The notes beneath the pieces were generated by a model. The model did not search any database. It was given only the letters and a program-made list of their open reading frames with translations, and was not told the origin of the DNA. Source: Diphasiastrum complanatum (taxonomy: Eukaryota > Streptophyta > Lycopodiopsida > Lycopodiales > Lycopodiaceae). Taken from it: 62,000 nucleotides of DNA. Below, piece after piece: positions 46,954-58,761 of the stretch; position 1 is the stretch's first letter, and every line of letters begins with the position of its first letter. A program made the position numbers and the translations under genes. The stretch is taken from NCBI GenBank assembly GCA_029204225.1, contig CM055092.1, positions 70,720,453 to 70,782,452 of the forward strand, read 5' to 3'.

Positions 46954-47889
46954 TGTTGGCTCAAATACACTTCCACTCCGTATCTAGCCAATTGTCGATA
47001 CAGAGCAGTAACGGCTACATTCCGGTTAATCAAAATCCTGAAATAATCGGATACTCTATTCACTCACAAGCTTATGCTTAGAATCAACAATTCCAAATCG
47101 AATTCCAACTCACACAACTGAAAGAATAACTAGTCCTAACACTCTTCACTTTGACTGCATCTCCATAAATCATAGAACATGGCAACATAATTCATAACTT
47201 ATTCTAAGCATCCAACTTTGTATTTCTAGTCTGTCATCACAAGTAACTAAGATAAGTTCTAGCTGCTTGATGTTCATCAACATATTATTACAATTGCAAG
47301 CAATAGATCTATAGTTTTAATACTATAAAATTTTGACAACTCTCAGGAATCACAATCATTCATCACAAATATAAACAACAATTGGTGCACAGCTCTAACA
47401 AGAAGTATTCCGAAGGTTCTTGCCAATGACAATAGTTCTTACATTCCTATGCAACATACACATCACAACATCACTACGCTCAACACTAGTTTGATTAACA
47501 ACATAACCAATCGGCTATCCTTCTCTGAATCGCCCGATATGGTTCTTGACAATTCTCTAGCTCTGCACACTCTCTACACTGCTCTCTCCTGTCCTCTACT
47601 ATCCACAACAAAGGCTCTTTCTTCTTCTTCTTTCTTGCTTTTTTGCCCGCCATTCAATTTCTTGGACGTTGCTTTCAACTGAATGTGGTTTTCTCAACTC
47701 CCCACTAACATGTCATATTCGAATAACTCTCAAGTAACTAACTAATTTGTCCTCAACTCATGGTTTTACACAACAAGATGCCATGGTTGGGTCATTAAGT
47801 TACAAGTCTAGTTACTTTGTATGAACATCAAAAAACTTAGATCAACCAACAGTCAGTTAATCCTGATATTGGTAGAGAATCTACCAACA
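46954..47889 (-). repeat. Gypsy 5' LTR (minus-strand element)
   Basis: Plus strand TGTTGGCTCA to TACCAACA, so both ends carry the inverted TGTTGG/CCAACA. 936 bp. Adjacent to the PBS. Confidence 0.75.
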
Positions 47890-48037
47890 CTCCCTAGCTA
47901 TCAGGTGAGTAGAGTTAAGGGAAAAAGTAGAAATCAACTAAAAGTAGCATCTTAGCATAGTTAGGCTCCTATCCAAGTGTTCTAACCCTCTTTGACAGGC
48001 GGAAGGGCTGCTCACCAACTAAAACTATGACCCTACA
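47890..48037 (+). repeat. Partial 5' LTR of the plus-strand gypsy
   Basis: Ends CCCTACA one base before a PBS. The left side is cut by the neighbouring minus-strand LTR, which suggests the minus element inserted here. Confidence 0.45.
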
Positions 48038-48038
48038 G

Positions 48039-48056
48039 TGGCGCCATTGTCGGGGA
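48039..48056 (+). other. Primer binding site (tRNA-Asp type)
   Basis: TGGCGCCATTGTCGGGGA, a near match to the tRNA-Asp PBS of Athila/Tat elements. Confidence 0.8.
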
Positions 48057-48085
48057 TAGACTTTCACTAACTAGTTTAGCCGATC

Positions 48086-51000
48086 ATGCGGTTCCTCACG
48101 GGGTTGCCACGTAGTATCAGAAGAGAACTTAAACGACGGGAGCAGTACGCTACATTGCAAGAAGCAATGGAAGATGCCATTAGGGAGGAAGATGAGGGTC
48201 CTTCAGACGAGAAATTTTATCTGACCACCCACACTCCGACCACTTCGGTAGCATCATCATTCAACGCATCCAGCTTGTCCACCGAGCTGCTAATGGAAAA
48301 AATGACAAAGCTACACAAGCAGTAGATGGAATAAAAGAACCAGTTGAGACAACGTTATAACTAGGTGATCCGATGGAGTGATCTACCAGAGGAGGCTATA
48401 GCTGCAGTGGATGCCGATATTCGCAATCACGAAGCGAACGTCACACCAGTACCCAAGGACAACAAGAACGAACCCAACTATGTGAGCATAAAAGAAAAAA
48501 AAGTAGGTGTTGGATTCCTAGAAGTCAGACCGAATGGACCCAAATGCAGCATCATCTTCTTCATAGATGACTGATAACCCAAAGATTACGAGTTGAGCTA
48601 AGATCAATATGATGAAGGAGAAATCCCGCCGAACACCAGTTCACGAGATGTCTGAGACCTTCAAGAATTACACCTTAGATGACGTAGTAATCATAATGCC
48701 GCAAGCTCAACGAGAAGCTGATCAAAGTTAGGAATCTGCGCGAACACAACCAATGAACCTAGCTGAGCTAGGTGAAGAAGAAAAGATTGTGCATGTGGGA
48801 GAGCAGTTAATGCCCACTCAATTCAAAAGACTACGTTCATTGTTGGTGGAATACAAGGATTGTTTTGCTTGGAATTATAGTGATCTAAAGGGTATCCCTC
48901 CAATAGTAGTCCAACATACTATACCCTTGGTGGATGGAGCAATCTCCAAGGCAAGTCGTTACTATCGTTGCAACCCAAACTATACAGAGTTGACTAAGCA
49001 AGAGTTGTAGAAATTGCTAAATGTTGATTTCATCTATGAAATCGAACACACGGAATGAGTGTCGCCAATAGTCATAGTACCCAAGAAGAATGGCAAAATG
49101 CGAATCTGTGTGAATATGAAAACATTAAATGCAGTCACCAAGAAGGATCATTTTTCTTTGCCATTTACGGAAAGTGTTCTAGACAGAGTAGCAGGAGCAA
49201 AAGCCTACAGTTTCCTGGACGGTTTCAGCGGCTACAAAGGGGAACCTATGCCTACAAGGTGATGCCATTTGGACTTTGCAATGCCCCAAGTACCTTTCAA
49301 CGAGTTATGTAGGCAGCATTCAAAGAGTATTTACAAAAATTTTGGGAGATTTTCTTGGATGATCTGTGCGTGCACAGACCTAAATCAGAGCACTTATCCA
49401 ATCTGGAGAAGGTTCTAAGGAAATGTCGTGAGTATCAGATATCCTTGAACCCAGAAAAGTGCCAATTTTGGGTGACACATGGCCTAATTCTTGGCCACAT
49501 AGTATCCAGACACGGGATCGCCATGGACCTGTCAAAGATAAGGATCATTGTCGATTTGCCACCACCAGGAACGATCCGCGAAGTCTACATTTTCATGAGT
49601 CATGCTAACTACTACCGTATATTCATACTAGATTTTGCGGAGTTAGCATGACCAATCTACAAACTCACAACGAAACCACATTGGACTGAGGAAGCCCTGC
49701 AGGCTTTCCAGAAGCTTAAAGATGCATTGGTCTCAGTGCCAATATTACGTCCACCCTAGTGGTCGATAGAGTTTCATGTGCATGCATCAAAGTATGCAGT
49801 AGGAGTTGTCTTAACCCAGCCAGGAGAACACAAAAAGAATTTTCCAATCCAGTTTGCAAGTCGACAGCTCAATCACTCAGAGGTGAATTATTCAACAACA
49901 GAATGGGAGGCACTGGCTATATTTACGCGGTTAAGAAGTTTTGATGGCCACACATTTGTTTTTTATACAGACCATCAACCCTTCTTATATTTCGTTAATA
50001 AAACTTGCAACACGGGGAGAATCACTCGATGGGTACTTCTATTGTTGGAGTTTGATTTTCGGATAGTGGTTCACAAGGGGAAGCAGCATTACATGGCAGA
50101 TAATGTGTCATGAATCAAAGGGAAGGAAACTGCAGCCCTACTTGACGATGAGCTACCTGACGCTACCTTATTTTACATTGACACTGTACAAGAATGGGTC
50201 GCAGATATAGGTGAATATTTAATGCGGAGCCAACAAGACAAATCTTTACCTGAGGCGAAACTGATTCTAAAAGCTAGACCTTATCAGCTGATTGCCGGCC
50301 AGTTATATGGAAGAGGACCAGATGGTATTCTTCCACATGAGACCACCCAGATTATTTCAATTTCGCATGAAGACATGGGTGATGGTCATTTTGCATCCGA
50401 CATTACAGCTCACAAGATTCTGCAATCAGGATGTTGGTGGCCAATGATTCATAAGGATACAGATGAATGTATCCAGTTGTAGCTCAAGCACCATTCGAGA
50501 AGTGGAGATTGGACTATATTGGTCCAATTCATCCTGCCGCAAGGAGTTCACAAGTCCGATATATTATCGTGGCCACAGATTACCTCACCAAGTGGGTCGA
50601 CAGTGCGAACAGCTGACGCTCGAGCAACTGTCAAGTTTCTTTATGAAAATATCATTGTGCACTTCAAATGCCCGGTGCAGATAGTCAGTGATCGCGGAAG
50701 CCATTTCGTCAATGAGACCATCAAGGTCATGTTGGAGGAATTCTTTGTGATCCATAGATTCAGCACGCCTTATTGTCCTCGGGGTAATGGACAGGCTAAA
50801 TCATCCAATAAGTTCCTGTGTAGCGTAATCACGAAAACAGTTGAAGCTAGTAGATCTGATTGGGAGCACAAGTTACATGCTGGTCTGTGGGCATTCAGGA
50901 CAACTTACAAGGGAAGCACTGACCACACACCATTTTAGTTGGTCCATGGTCAGGATGTTGTAATGCCAGTAGAGTTTTTGGTCCCTTCATTAAGGATCGC

Positions 51001-51349
51001 CACAACACAATGCCTTGATGAATCCAAATCTCTACAATTATGCCATGAAGCACTGCATAAACTTTGCGAGACACGCTTACTAGCTGTGCATGCATTGAAA
51101 GCTCAGAAAGAACGACGCAAGGTATGGCATGATCGCCGGTTGCATAAAAAAGATCTTCGATCTAGAGATATGGTCCTCATGTATAAGACCAAGGTGATCA
51201 AGGGAAAGTTGAAGTTCACAGGCGCAGGCCCATTCCGAGTAAAAGAGATCCTCAGCCATGGAGCAGTGAACCTCGAGAAGTTATATGGGACACCATTCGA
51301 CACGCCCATCAATGGTAGCCGGTTGCACGAGTATTGGCCACCACAATGA
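48086..51349 (+). pseudogene. Ty3-gypsy gag-end, RT, RNase H and integrase, Athila/Tat-like
   Basis: Order: a short piece of uncertain identity (48086-48325), then RT: FKRLRSLLVEYKDCFAW, SPIVIVPKKNGKMRICVN, SFLDGFSGYKG, MPFGLCNAPSTFQRVM, and IFLDDLCVH as the YxDD site (48800-49370). RNase H has FASRQLNHSEVNYSTTEWEA and YTDHQPF (49850-49985). Integrase has CWWPMIHKDTDEC, ATDYLTKW, IVSDRGSHFVNETIK, YCPRGNGQA and WAFRTTYK (50430-50920). The end is GPFRVKEILSHGAVNLE to NGSRLHEYW (51225-51345). FxDD and the tRNA-Asp PBS both fit Athila/Tat. Gag is mostly missing: only about 700 bp lie between the PBS and RT. In-frame stops occur near 49008, 49312, 49651, 50112, 50482 and 50937, plus frameshifts, so it is dead. 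Confidence 0.9.
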
Positions 51350-51399
51350 AACAGATCAAGGATGGTGATGGCATGAGCACAAAAAGTTTATCTTCAAGG

Positions 51400-51540
51400 T
51401 TGTTATAGCCAGATCTAGAGAGATCTAATCAGATCAAGCCATATCCCATAGAATCTGACAAGATCTGACAACATCCAACAAGATCCAAGTGAGATCTAGG
51501 TCCCAAAAGAATCAACAGGAAGCAGATCATCAAGTTGCAT
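51400..51540 (+). repeat. AGATC-rich direct repeats
   Basis: AGATCTAG, AGATCTAATCAGATCAAG, GACAAGATCTGACA, AACAAGATCC and GTGAGATC recur at about 10-20 bp spacing, just after the gypsy pol stop. Confidence 0.6.
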
Positions 51541-52290
51541 CAATAAGCCTTCAATTTTGCAAAATAGAGACCTCGATCTCAAGAAAACATAGCAAAATAA
51601 AGACAAAATTTACTCTTTCTGATGAATTAGCTACCAATTGTCCATCAAAATTTTCAAAGAACTCCCTATAGTCAGATCTGACCTGAATGCAAAAGTATAC
51701 CAAATGCAATTCAAAGAAAACAAATGCTCACAATGTCATAGTTTGTGCTAAACCACAACTTTCTATTTGGGAGGACGAGAGGCCCATAGAATATCATACA
51801 CCTTCATAATCACTAAGATGCAATATCGCTATTTAACCTTTTCCCATTCTTTTTGCCCAATGGCATGTAATTGTTGACTTCCATTTAAGAATGCAATCTC
51901 AATGTGAAGAAAGTCCTTGATAAGGCCTTATGAATGTAAGAAGCCTTAATTTAAATGACGTCAATGGAATACTTCAAGATCTCTTGCTCTGTCAATCACA
52001 AAACAAAAGCTTCTTCGAATTGCATATATTCATATGACAAACATTTGGAGTTTTTCACGTTTTCAGCCGATGTATGAGTTTCCTCTTTTTAATTTATGAT
52101 TTCTCCTTAAAGATGCTCTGGCTACCATTGTATTTGAAGCACCCATGCTACAATTTTCAATTTTGACTGCATCCCTTGGATCTGCTTTTGTGATTCTCAA
52201 TTTTTAGAGATAACTTGGATGAGAATGTTTCTCAATCCTTCTTCTGATATATGAGTACGCATATAAAAAATGAACAAAACTATTGCAACA
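51541..52290. other. Non-coding sequence after the gypsy pol
   Basis: May include the gypsy 3' LTR, but no boundary is visible. Confidence 0.3.
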
Positions 52291-53008
52291 CTAAAGTGAT
52301 TTTGTAGACAAACAATCACAAAGTGTAATTGACAGATGTAGAATATTGCAGTATCGAATCATTCGACAATTCAGACTGATCAATAAGAGATTTCCAGATA
52401 CAAACAACTTCAGAGAAGCTTGCATACATTCCGACATCATATTGAACACACTAAGAAAGTATGATTGATTAAGTAAGTAGCACGTACAAATCAGATGATG
52501 CGAGTACAAAACAATAGCGGATGAAGCCGCGTACTATGAACTATCTCTGATTAACTGATAACCCTGTCTGATGCACTTCCATTGATAAGCAGTAAGCGAT
52601 GTTAGCTCAATATTCAAAGTAGAAACTCTGCTATATGATTATGTTGCTTGATATGAATATGTTCTAATGATCATCTATTTATACTAATGAGGAATGCCAC
52701 TTAGGCTTATCCAATTAGGGCAACTAATTAGATCATAGGTCACAATTGGAGCTTAGCCACAATGCATTGTCATCCATCTAGTGAGAACTTCTTGGAACTT
52801 CAGTTGCTAACTAACTTGGGTAAGTCATTATATTCATACCCGACGGAACCAACCTTCAACATTTTCGATAGTTCGTTGTTTTTGAAGCCACCTCTTAAAC
52901 GATTCTTGTGTATTATGTAGATTGTATAGACACAAGAATAAAAACTGCATAGCTGGATAAATGAATGGATGTAGATTAACTATAGGATTATGGGAGAATA
53001 ATCCAACA
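52291..53008 (-). repeat. Probable copia 3' LTR (left end unresolved)
   Basis: The right end ATCCAACA (plus) at 53008 directly precedes plus CTCCCCCTTAATC, the reverse complement of a polypurine tract. The left end is a guess. Confidence 0.5.
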
Positions 53009-53021
53009 CTCCCCCTTAATC
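53009..53021 (-). other. Copia polypurine tract
   Basis: Minus strand GATTAAGGGGGAG, adjacent to the LTR end. Confidence 0.8.
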
Positions 53022-53084
53022 TGAATCAATGAATGTCTTGACCTTCAAACTTAGTTCTCACAAAACTTCTTGTGTACATCCAAG

Positions 53085-56000
53085 CTTAGTGCCTTAATAA
53101 AAATATCAACTATCATGTCTTGCATTCGACAGTATTACAAGTTTATATCTTTGTCAAGAACTTTGCTTCTGACATAGTCATACTTAATTTTAATGTGCGT
53201 ACTCTTGGAATGAAACCTGGGGTTGGTTGATATAGCAATAGCACTTTGATTATCACAAAATATAATTGTCGGAACATATTGTTTTAGACCAACGTTTGAA
53301 AGTAAATTTCTCAACCACACTGCTTCCTTCGTAGCTTGAGAGGCTGCGATATACTCTGATCGATAGATGATAGAGCTAACGAAGTTTGTTGCCAACTGTT
53401 CCATGAAATAGAACCGTTGTTGAGGAAGAATGTAGATTCAGATGTGGATTTACGTGTATCTACATCTCCTACATCCCAACTTGCATCTGAATAACCATTG
53501 AGAATATTGAGTTTGTCGTTGTCGACTGCTCCATAACAAATGCATAGGTCTATAGTAGCTCGAATATATCTCATGACTTTGATAAGAGACTTCCAATGTG
53601 TAATTCTAGGATTAGCCATAAACTCACTCAAGGAACTGACAAAAAAAGCTATGTCTGGTTTGGTACAGATCATTGCATACATAAGAGAACCTACCATCGA
53701 ACGATAAGGATACTCACACATCTAAGGGTACTCACTATCAAATGATAGGGTATTCACACATCTACTCCTCCTCCTCTATCGTCTGAGGACACTTTTCCTT
53801 TGACAATTTGAGTCCTGGCTCCATTGGTGAGTGAGCTAACTTGCAATTCATCAGATTATATTTGATCAACATATTGTAAATGTATCTTTGCTAAGTAATG
53901 TAGATAAACTTATGCTTACTGTCTGTTTGGATTTGAATACCTAGACAGTATTGAGCTTCGCCCAGGTCTATCATGTCGAATTCTGAAGACAACATTTGTT
54001 TCTCATCTTCTATTAGTTTGACACTATTATTGAAGAGAAGTGTGTCGTCCTCATACAAAGTGATAATAATAAAAGACTGTTGTACTGACTTGAAGAAGAC
54101 ATTTGAATATGAAGTGCTTGGTTCATAGTCATGATCGATATAAAAAGTGTTGATCCTCTAGAACCATGCTCTAGCAGATTGCTTCAAGCCATAAAGTGCT
54201 TTATGGAGTTTATATACATGATTATTTTTACCTTCAATAATGTAACCTTCAGGCTGTATCATGTAGACATCTTCTTTGATAACTCCATTCAGATAGGCTG
54301 TCTGTACATCCATCTGATGTATCTCCAGGTCAGTTGTAGCAGCATATGATAGTAGAAGTCTAATTAAAGAATGATAACTATTGGACTAAAAGTCCCAGTA
54401 TAGTCGACATTTTGTATCTGCAAAAGTCCTCTTGCGACAAGTCGAGCTTTTCTTCGATCAATGCTTCCATCCGTCTTGTATTTTATTTTGAATATCCCTT
54501 TACAATCAACTACATTTCTGCTAGCAGGGGCAATTCGACAATAGTCCAAGTCTAGTTCTTGATGAAAGATGAATACTCTCTATCCTTTCATGGATCAGAA
54601 TTGGGCTGACTAAGTGCTTCTTCAATAGTAGTCAGCTCTCAAATAAGATAAGCAGCATATTTTTCTATATACTTTATAGGTGGTCTACGCTCTCTTGTTG
54701 ATCTTCTGGGAGATAAGTGAAGTTGACCATTTTGTTGTTTTTGAGTTGCAACATCTTCTTCTGATTCGTTGTTAATAAGTTGTTCGTCTGGTGTAGACGA
54801 GCTTGGACCTTTGATAGGATTAGTCGAGTAGGGAACATAAATCCGGGAGTGTCCAACAATTCGACTATATGAGCTTTGCCCTTGTTTTTGAAGTTGATAA
54901 ACTGATCTTCGATAAAGACGATGTCCTGATTGGTGAATATCTTTGATTCAACTGGATCATACAACTTATTAGCTTTATTTGAAGTAGTATAACCAATGAA
55001 TATGGTTTTGATACTATGGAAGTCGAGCTTCTTCCTTATATCCTGAGGTATCTACATATAAGTGATACATTCACACACACGTAAATTCGAAAGTGATAGT
55101 TTGGAGCGTGTCCAAACTTCATAAGATGTTTTGTCTGAGAGGCCTTTGGTCGAATATCTATTATGGATATAAGCTGAAATGGAAACAACTTTAGCCCAAA
55201 AGAATTTCGGAAGTGTCACATGAGCAACCATACACTTAACCGCTTCGACTAAGGTTCGATTCTTTTTCTCAGCAAGTCCATTTGACTGAGGTGAATAGAA
55301 GGTGATAAACTGTTGTTCAATGCCGTCGTTAAGGCAATACTCATTGAATTCAGTTGAGATGTACTCTCCCTCGCTATTAGACCTCATTGTTTTGATTCCT
55401 TTGTCAATTTCCATTTCTGCACGCTTCTCCGATTTTTGTTTAATGAAATAAACAGATGTTCTTCTCGAATATTCGTCAATGAAGGTAATAAAATACTTTG
55501 CATCAAGCAATGATGGAGTTTGCATTGGACCACATATATTTGAGTGAACAACATCTAGAACATCTTTTGCTGCATACCTATTAATTGATTTAAATGGAGT
55601 CCTAGTCAATTTTTTGATAATGCAGCTATGATAGACAAGGAGGTCGACTTTATTGGTTGGATAGTCGAGATCAAATGCTAAGGACTGTTTCGACATGCTG
55701 GACACAAATGTATGATTCATATGTCCTAATCTATTATGCCAAAGTAATGCCTTATTGACTAGAACACATGTATTCAAGGCTTGACTTGTGTCAGAATAAC
55801 AATGAATCAATCTGCATAAGTATCCATGACTCTTTCCGAGTGCAAGGATCTTATTTGTCCTATCGATAATTCAACATTGATCAGATTCAAACTCTACCCT
55901 ATGACCTAAATCAGTGTCTTTACTTACTAACAATAGATTCATAAAGAGTTTAGGTACATGTAAAACATTCGATAATAGTTTGAATTGATTATGCTGGAAC

Positions 56001-56504
56001 ATCAATCCTATAGTGCCTTCACCTTCGATAGTATGAGTACTATCCTCACAAAGATGAACAAATTTCTTTGTACTATAAGGTGTATAGGAGTGAAAATCCT
56101 CATGATGACTGGTCATATGTTGAGTAGCTCCATAATCCCAAAACCAAGAATTATCAACGTGCACCTTTTGGTCTCTAACCATAAACGCTCCTTCCTCTAT
56201 GTCGAATACGAGAGATTGAGATAATACATTTGCTTGTTGATCTAGTTAATTGTTGGAATGGTTTGCTTTCAATATCCTGCAATCCTGGATCAGCAACATA
56301 GTGATAACTTTGGTGAGAGTTAAATTTGAGTGTGCCGTAATGATCATCACCCAGTTTTCATAAGTAGAAGGCAAGCTTGATAGCAATGTCACAATTGCGT
56401 TTAATCATCGATAGTTGATCCGACAAATGCCATCTGCTGCAAGAGATTCTTAAACTGGTTAACGTGATTCTGAAGAGAATCACCATTCGACATTTTGAGT
56501 GGAG
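53085..56504 (-). pseudogene. Ty1-copia gag-pol, broken and 5'-truncated
   Basis: From high to low coordinates: gag KMSNGDSLQNHVNQFKNLLQ (about 56440-56500), protease FWDYGATQHMTSHH (about 56105-56145; the catalytic DSGA is read as DYGA), GAG-pre and integrase WHNRLGHMNH, VVHSNICGPMQ, MRSNSEGEYISTEFNEYC, NGLAEKKNRT (55240-55740), RT KGIFKIKYKTDGSIDRRKA (54440-54510), thumb SLMYAMICTKPDIAFFVS (about 53640-53690), and RNase H SEYIAASQATKEAVWLRN, CDNQSAIAIS (53210-53360). Integrase sites that should be Asp are Asn (HSN, RSN). Many stops. Upstream gag, the PBS and the 5' LTR are missing beyond 56504, where a T-run begins. Confidence 0.88.
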
Positions 56505-56522
56505 TTTTTTTTTTTTTTTTTT
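56505..56522. repeat. T-run at the copia truncation point
   Basis: 18 T residues exactly where the copia gag ends. Confidence 0.9.
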
Positions 56523-57027
56523 CTGAGATGCAATTTGGAAGTCAGATCTCTTTTTATTTGACTAAATCAACTGCTGTTACCTATTGCAAAGCTGACTAGG
56601 AATATGATTTTATGGTGGTATGGACGTATGGACGTAGAGATCACAAACATTGCTTTTTAGGTGGGGTAATGTTTTTTGTACCTCTGATCATTGCCAAGAG
56701 AGCGCACTCCCAGCTTGTGCAACAACCTCCCTTGGAGTTGCGCTCCTCATGCCAATATTGCTTCTTTCAATTCTTCAAAGCTCTCTCTCTCTCAGGGGCA
56801 AACAAGGTGGTCCCACCAAACTTGGGTGCATCATGTTGTGGCACTCCCATTCCATGAGGACATTGGCGAGAAAGGGCGTAAGTGAAAACTTTATGGCATT
56901 CGCCCGGCCGTGTGTGAAAACACCCTTATTACTAGTATTATTTATTTATGTGGAGATAATAGATACATGGTTTACCATAGATTATTGAGGCTCTCCATCA
57001 GAGACAGCCAACTTCGAAGGAAGGAAG
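56523..57027 (+). promoter_or_regulatory. Upstream region of the mS38-like gene
   Basis: About 500 bp between transposon sequence and the start codon; it must hold the promoter and 5' UTR. A TATTTATTTATG stretch near 56938 is AT-rich, but no confident TATA box. Overlapping open frames are not convincing. Confidence 0.4.
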
Positions 57028-57879
57028 ATGGTGGGTTTAATGAGGAGGCGCGTTGGAGCTCCATACCAAGCGCTTAGGGTTTTGCAGCGCGCTATGGCTT
57101 CTTACTCCTCCTCCTCGCCTGCAATTCCACAACTGCCTTCCCCTGTTTCGGATGTTGCCTTCACGCTGATGCACGGGAGCCATGAAAGTAGTCTCCAGAA
57201 AACTGGATTGGAAGAAAATCCAATGTTATGCTTTACATCACTGTCATCTCCATCATCCTTATTGGGTCTTTCCGGGACTGGTTGCTCTGGCAACTGGTTT
57301 GCAGATGCATTTGATCTTGAGCAGCCTTACAGCAAGTACAGATCGTGGCCTCGGAATGATGTTGAGGATGTTGGCATCGCGTTTTCAGACCTGGGTAATG
57401 GGACTGGAAATATGTCTGACTCAAGTCGTTCTTTGGGTGTAATGCCACATAGTTTGCTTGGAGCATACTCTCCGGAAATCAGAAAACAGAGTGAAAATTT
57501 CAATGATCTTTGCAATTTCAAGCTTGAAAATGTTCATGACAGGAGGGTCCTTGCTATATTCAATCACCGTACCATAATGGAGGTTTTTCAGAGATTTGCG
57601 GGTCCTGAAAATGCTGTAGATGTGCACTTAGATATCTCGGATTGTGGAAAACTCACGAATCAGCTGGAATGGGGAAAGTTAATCCAGCAACAAGTGAAAG
57701 TTTCTGATTTGGGGAATGCATACAAACCCATGGGTGCAGGGCAAATCAAAAGATTGATGCCTGGGTTGCAGCACCAGAATTTTCCGCTTGAGGCCAGTAG
57801 TGTGAAGAGGAAAAGAAAAAAGAAGATGAACAAACATAAGCAGCGGAAACTTCGTCGTCGAGATCGTCACCGCAAATAG
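57028..57879 (+). CDS. Mitochondrial small-subunit ribosomal protein mS38-like (Cox24/AURKAIP1 C-terminal domain)
   Basis: Intact single-exon frame of 283 codons. The ATG has a strong context (A at -3, G at +4). Residues 1-30 are rich in Arg, Ala and Ser without acidic residues (MVGLMRRRVGAPYQALRVL...), typical of a mitochondrial targeting presequence. The middle is low in recognisable structure. The last 25 residues, VKRKRKKKMNKHKQRKLRRR and on, match the basic KKKMxKHKxRK helix of mS38/Cox24/AURKAIP1, which binds rRNA in the mitochondrial small subunit; the yeast member also affects mitochondrial mRNA handling. It has no in-frame damage and is flanked by repeats. The function call rests on the C-terminal motif and the presequence only. 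Confidence 0.75.
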   Translation: MVGLMRRRVGAPYQALRVLQRAMASYSSSSPAIPQLPSPVSDVAFTLMHGSHESSLQKTGLEENPMLCFTSLSSPSSLLGLSGTGCSGNWFADAFDLEQPYSKYRSWPRNDVEDVGIAFSDLGNGTGNMSDSSRSLGVMPHSLLGAYSPEIRKQSENFNDLCNFKLENVHDRRVLAIFNHRTIMEVFQRFAGPENAVDVHLDISDCGKLTNQLEWGKLIQQQVKVSDLGNAYKPMGAGQIKRLMPGLQHQNFPLEASSVKRKRKKKMNKHKQRKLRRRDRHRK

Positions 57880-58388
57880 GTGTCTGCTCAAGTGAGCATC
57901 TTCCAATGTTTGACATAAACTTTATGAGTAATTTAGTTGTTCTAGCCTTCCAATTTGAAAAGTAGACGGCTGAGATTCCTATGGTTGAAGGAATTCGAAA
58001 AGTAGATTATTCTCCGTGTCATTGAAAGTGAGATAATCAACGGTTGAGATTCTCTTCGTTGAAATGTTTTTTCTGTTTGCATCATTCATTCCACAATGAA
58101 ACATTTTATATGGGAAAAAAGTTGCTTAGTCAATTTCAGTATGTGATTTCTTTTTTCTTATGCCAATCATGCAATCTTTTGTTTTAGGCAAGTTTGGAAT
58201 CTAGATCTACTGACCTATCAGGCTGAATATCAGTGATTTGATCAAGAATTGTCGAAAATTTGAGTGGTTGGTTGCGCAACTTTATAACTGCATCTTTTTA
58301 GCCATCAGACTTAGCTTTTACAAACACATCCGTTGCAAGCTGTCCACAAGTTGACCTTCTGTTATTCTACAGAATGAAATTGAGAATT
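57880..58388 (+). other. 3' flank of the mS38-like gene
   Basis: Probable 3' UTR. TGAGATTCT(T)C-type words recur at 57969-58060. No other gene. Confidence 0.4.
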
Positions 58389-58761
58389 GACCACCCCATT
58401 TTTATCTAGGGGGGGGGTGCAGGTGGGGCAGCGCCCCCGAAGCAAAAAGCGAGGTACAATTTCTCTACAGTTCTCTGTCTCTGTCCCACTGGAACCATCT
58501 GTGATCGTAACGAACGGGCTTTTGAATTTTTATCCTCGACAGAACCCAACATGGATTAATGCACCTAAACTGGACCATCCTGCACCCGAAACAGTCGGCA
58601 AACTACACAGTAATAATGCTCTTAATTAGAGCTTTCATCGGATACCCATATTGCCCAAAAAAATTGCAAAAAAAAAAAATGATTCTAGTTTTTTTCCGAA
58701 TCGTGATTCAGAACCGAGATTTTGACCGCGATTCTGAATCGCAATTCAGAATCGTAGTGCA
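58389..58761 (+). repeat. Dispersed repeat, copy 2
   Basis: Matches 6568-6922 from the CCCC..TTTAATCTA region to the final GATTCTGAATC array. The terminal array is longer here and also contains TTCAGAATCG palindromes. Confidence 0.8.

Noticed and set aside
56612-56988. Open frames of 64-112 codons before the mS38-like gene
   Set aside because: Three overlapping frames without family likeness in what must be the promoter and leader; no one frame stands out.
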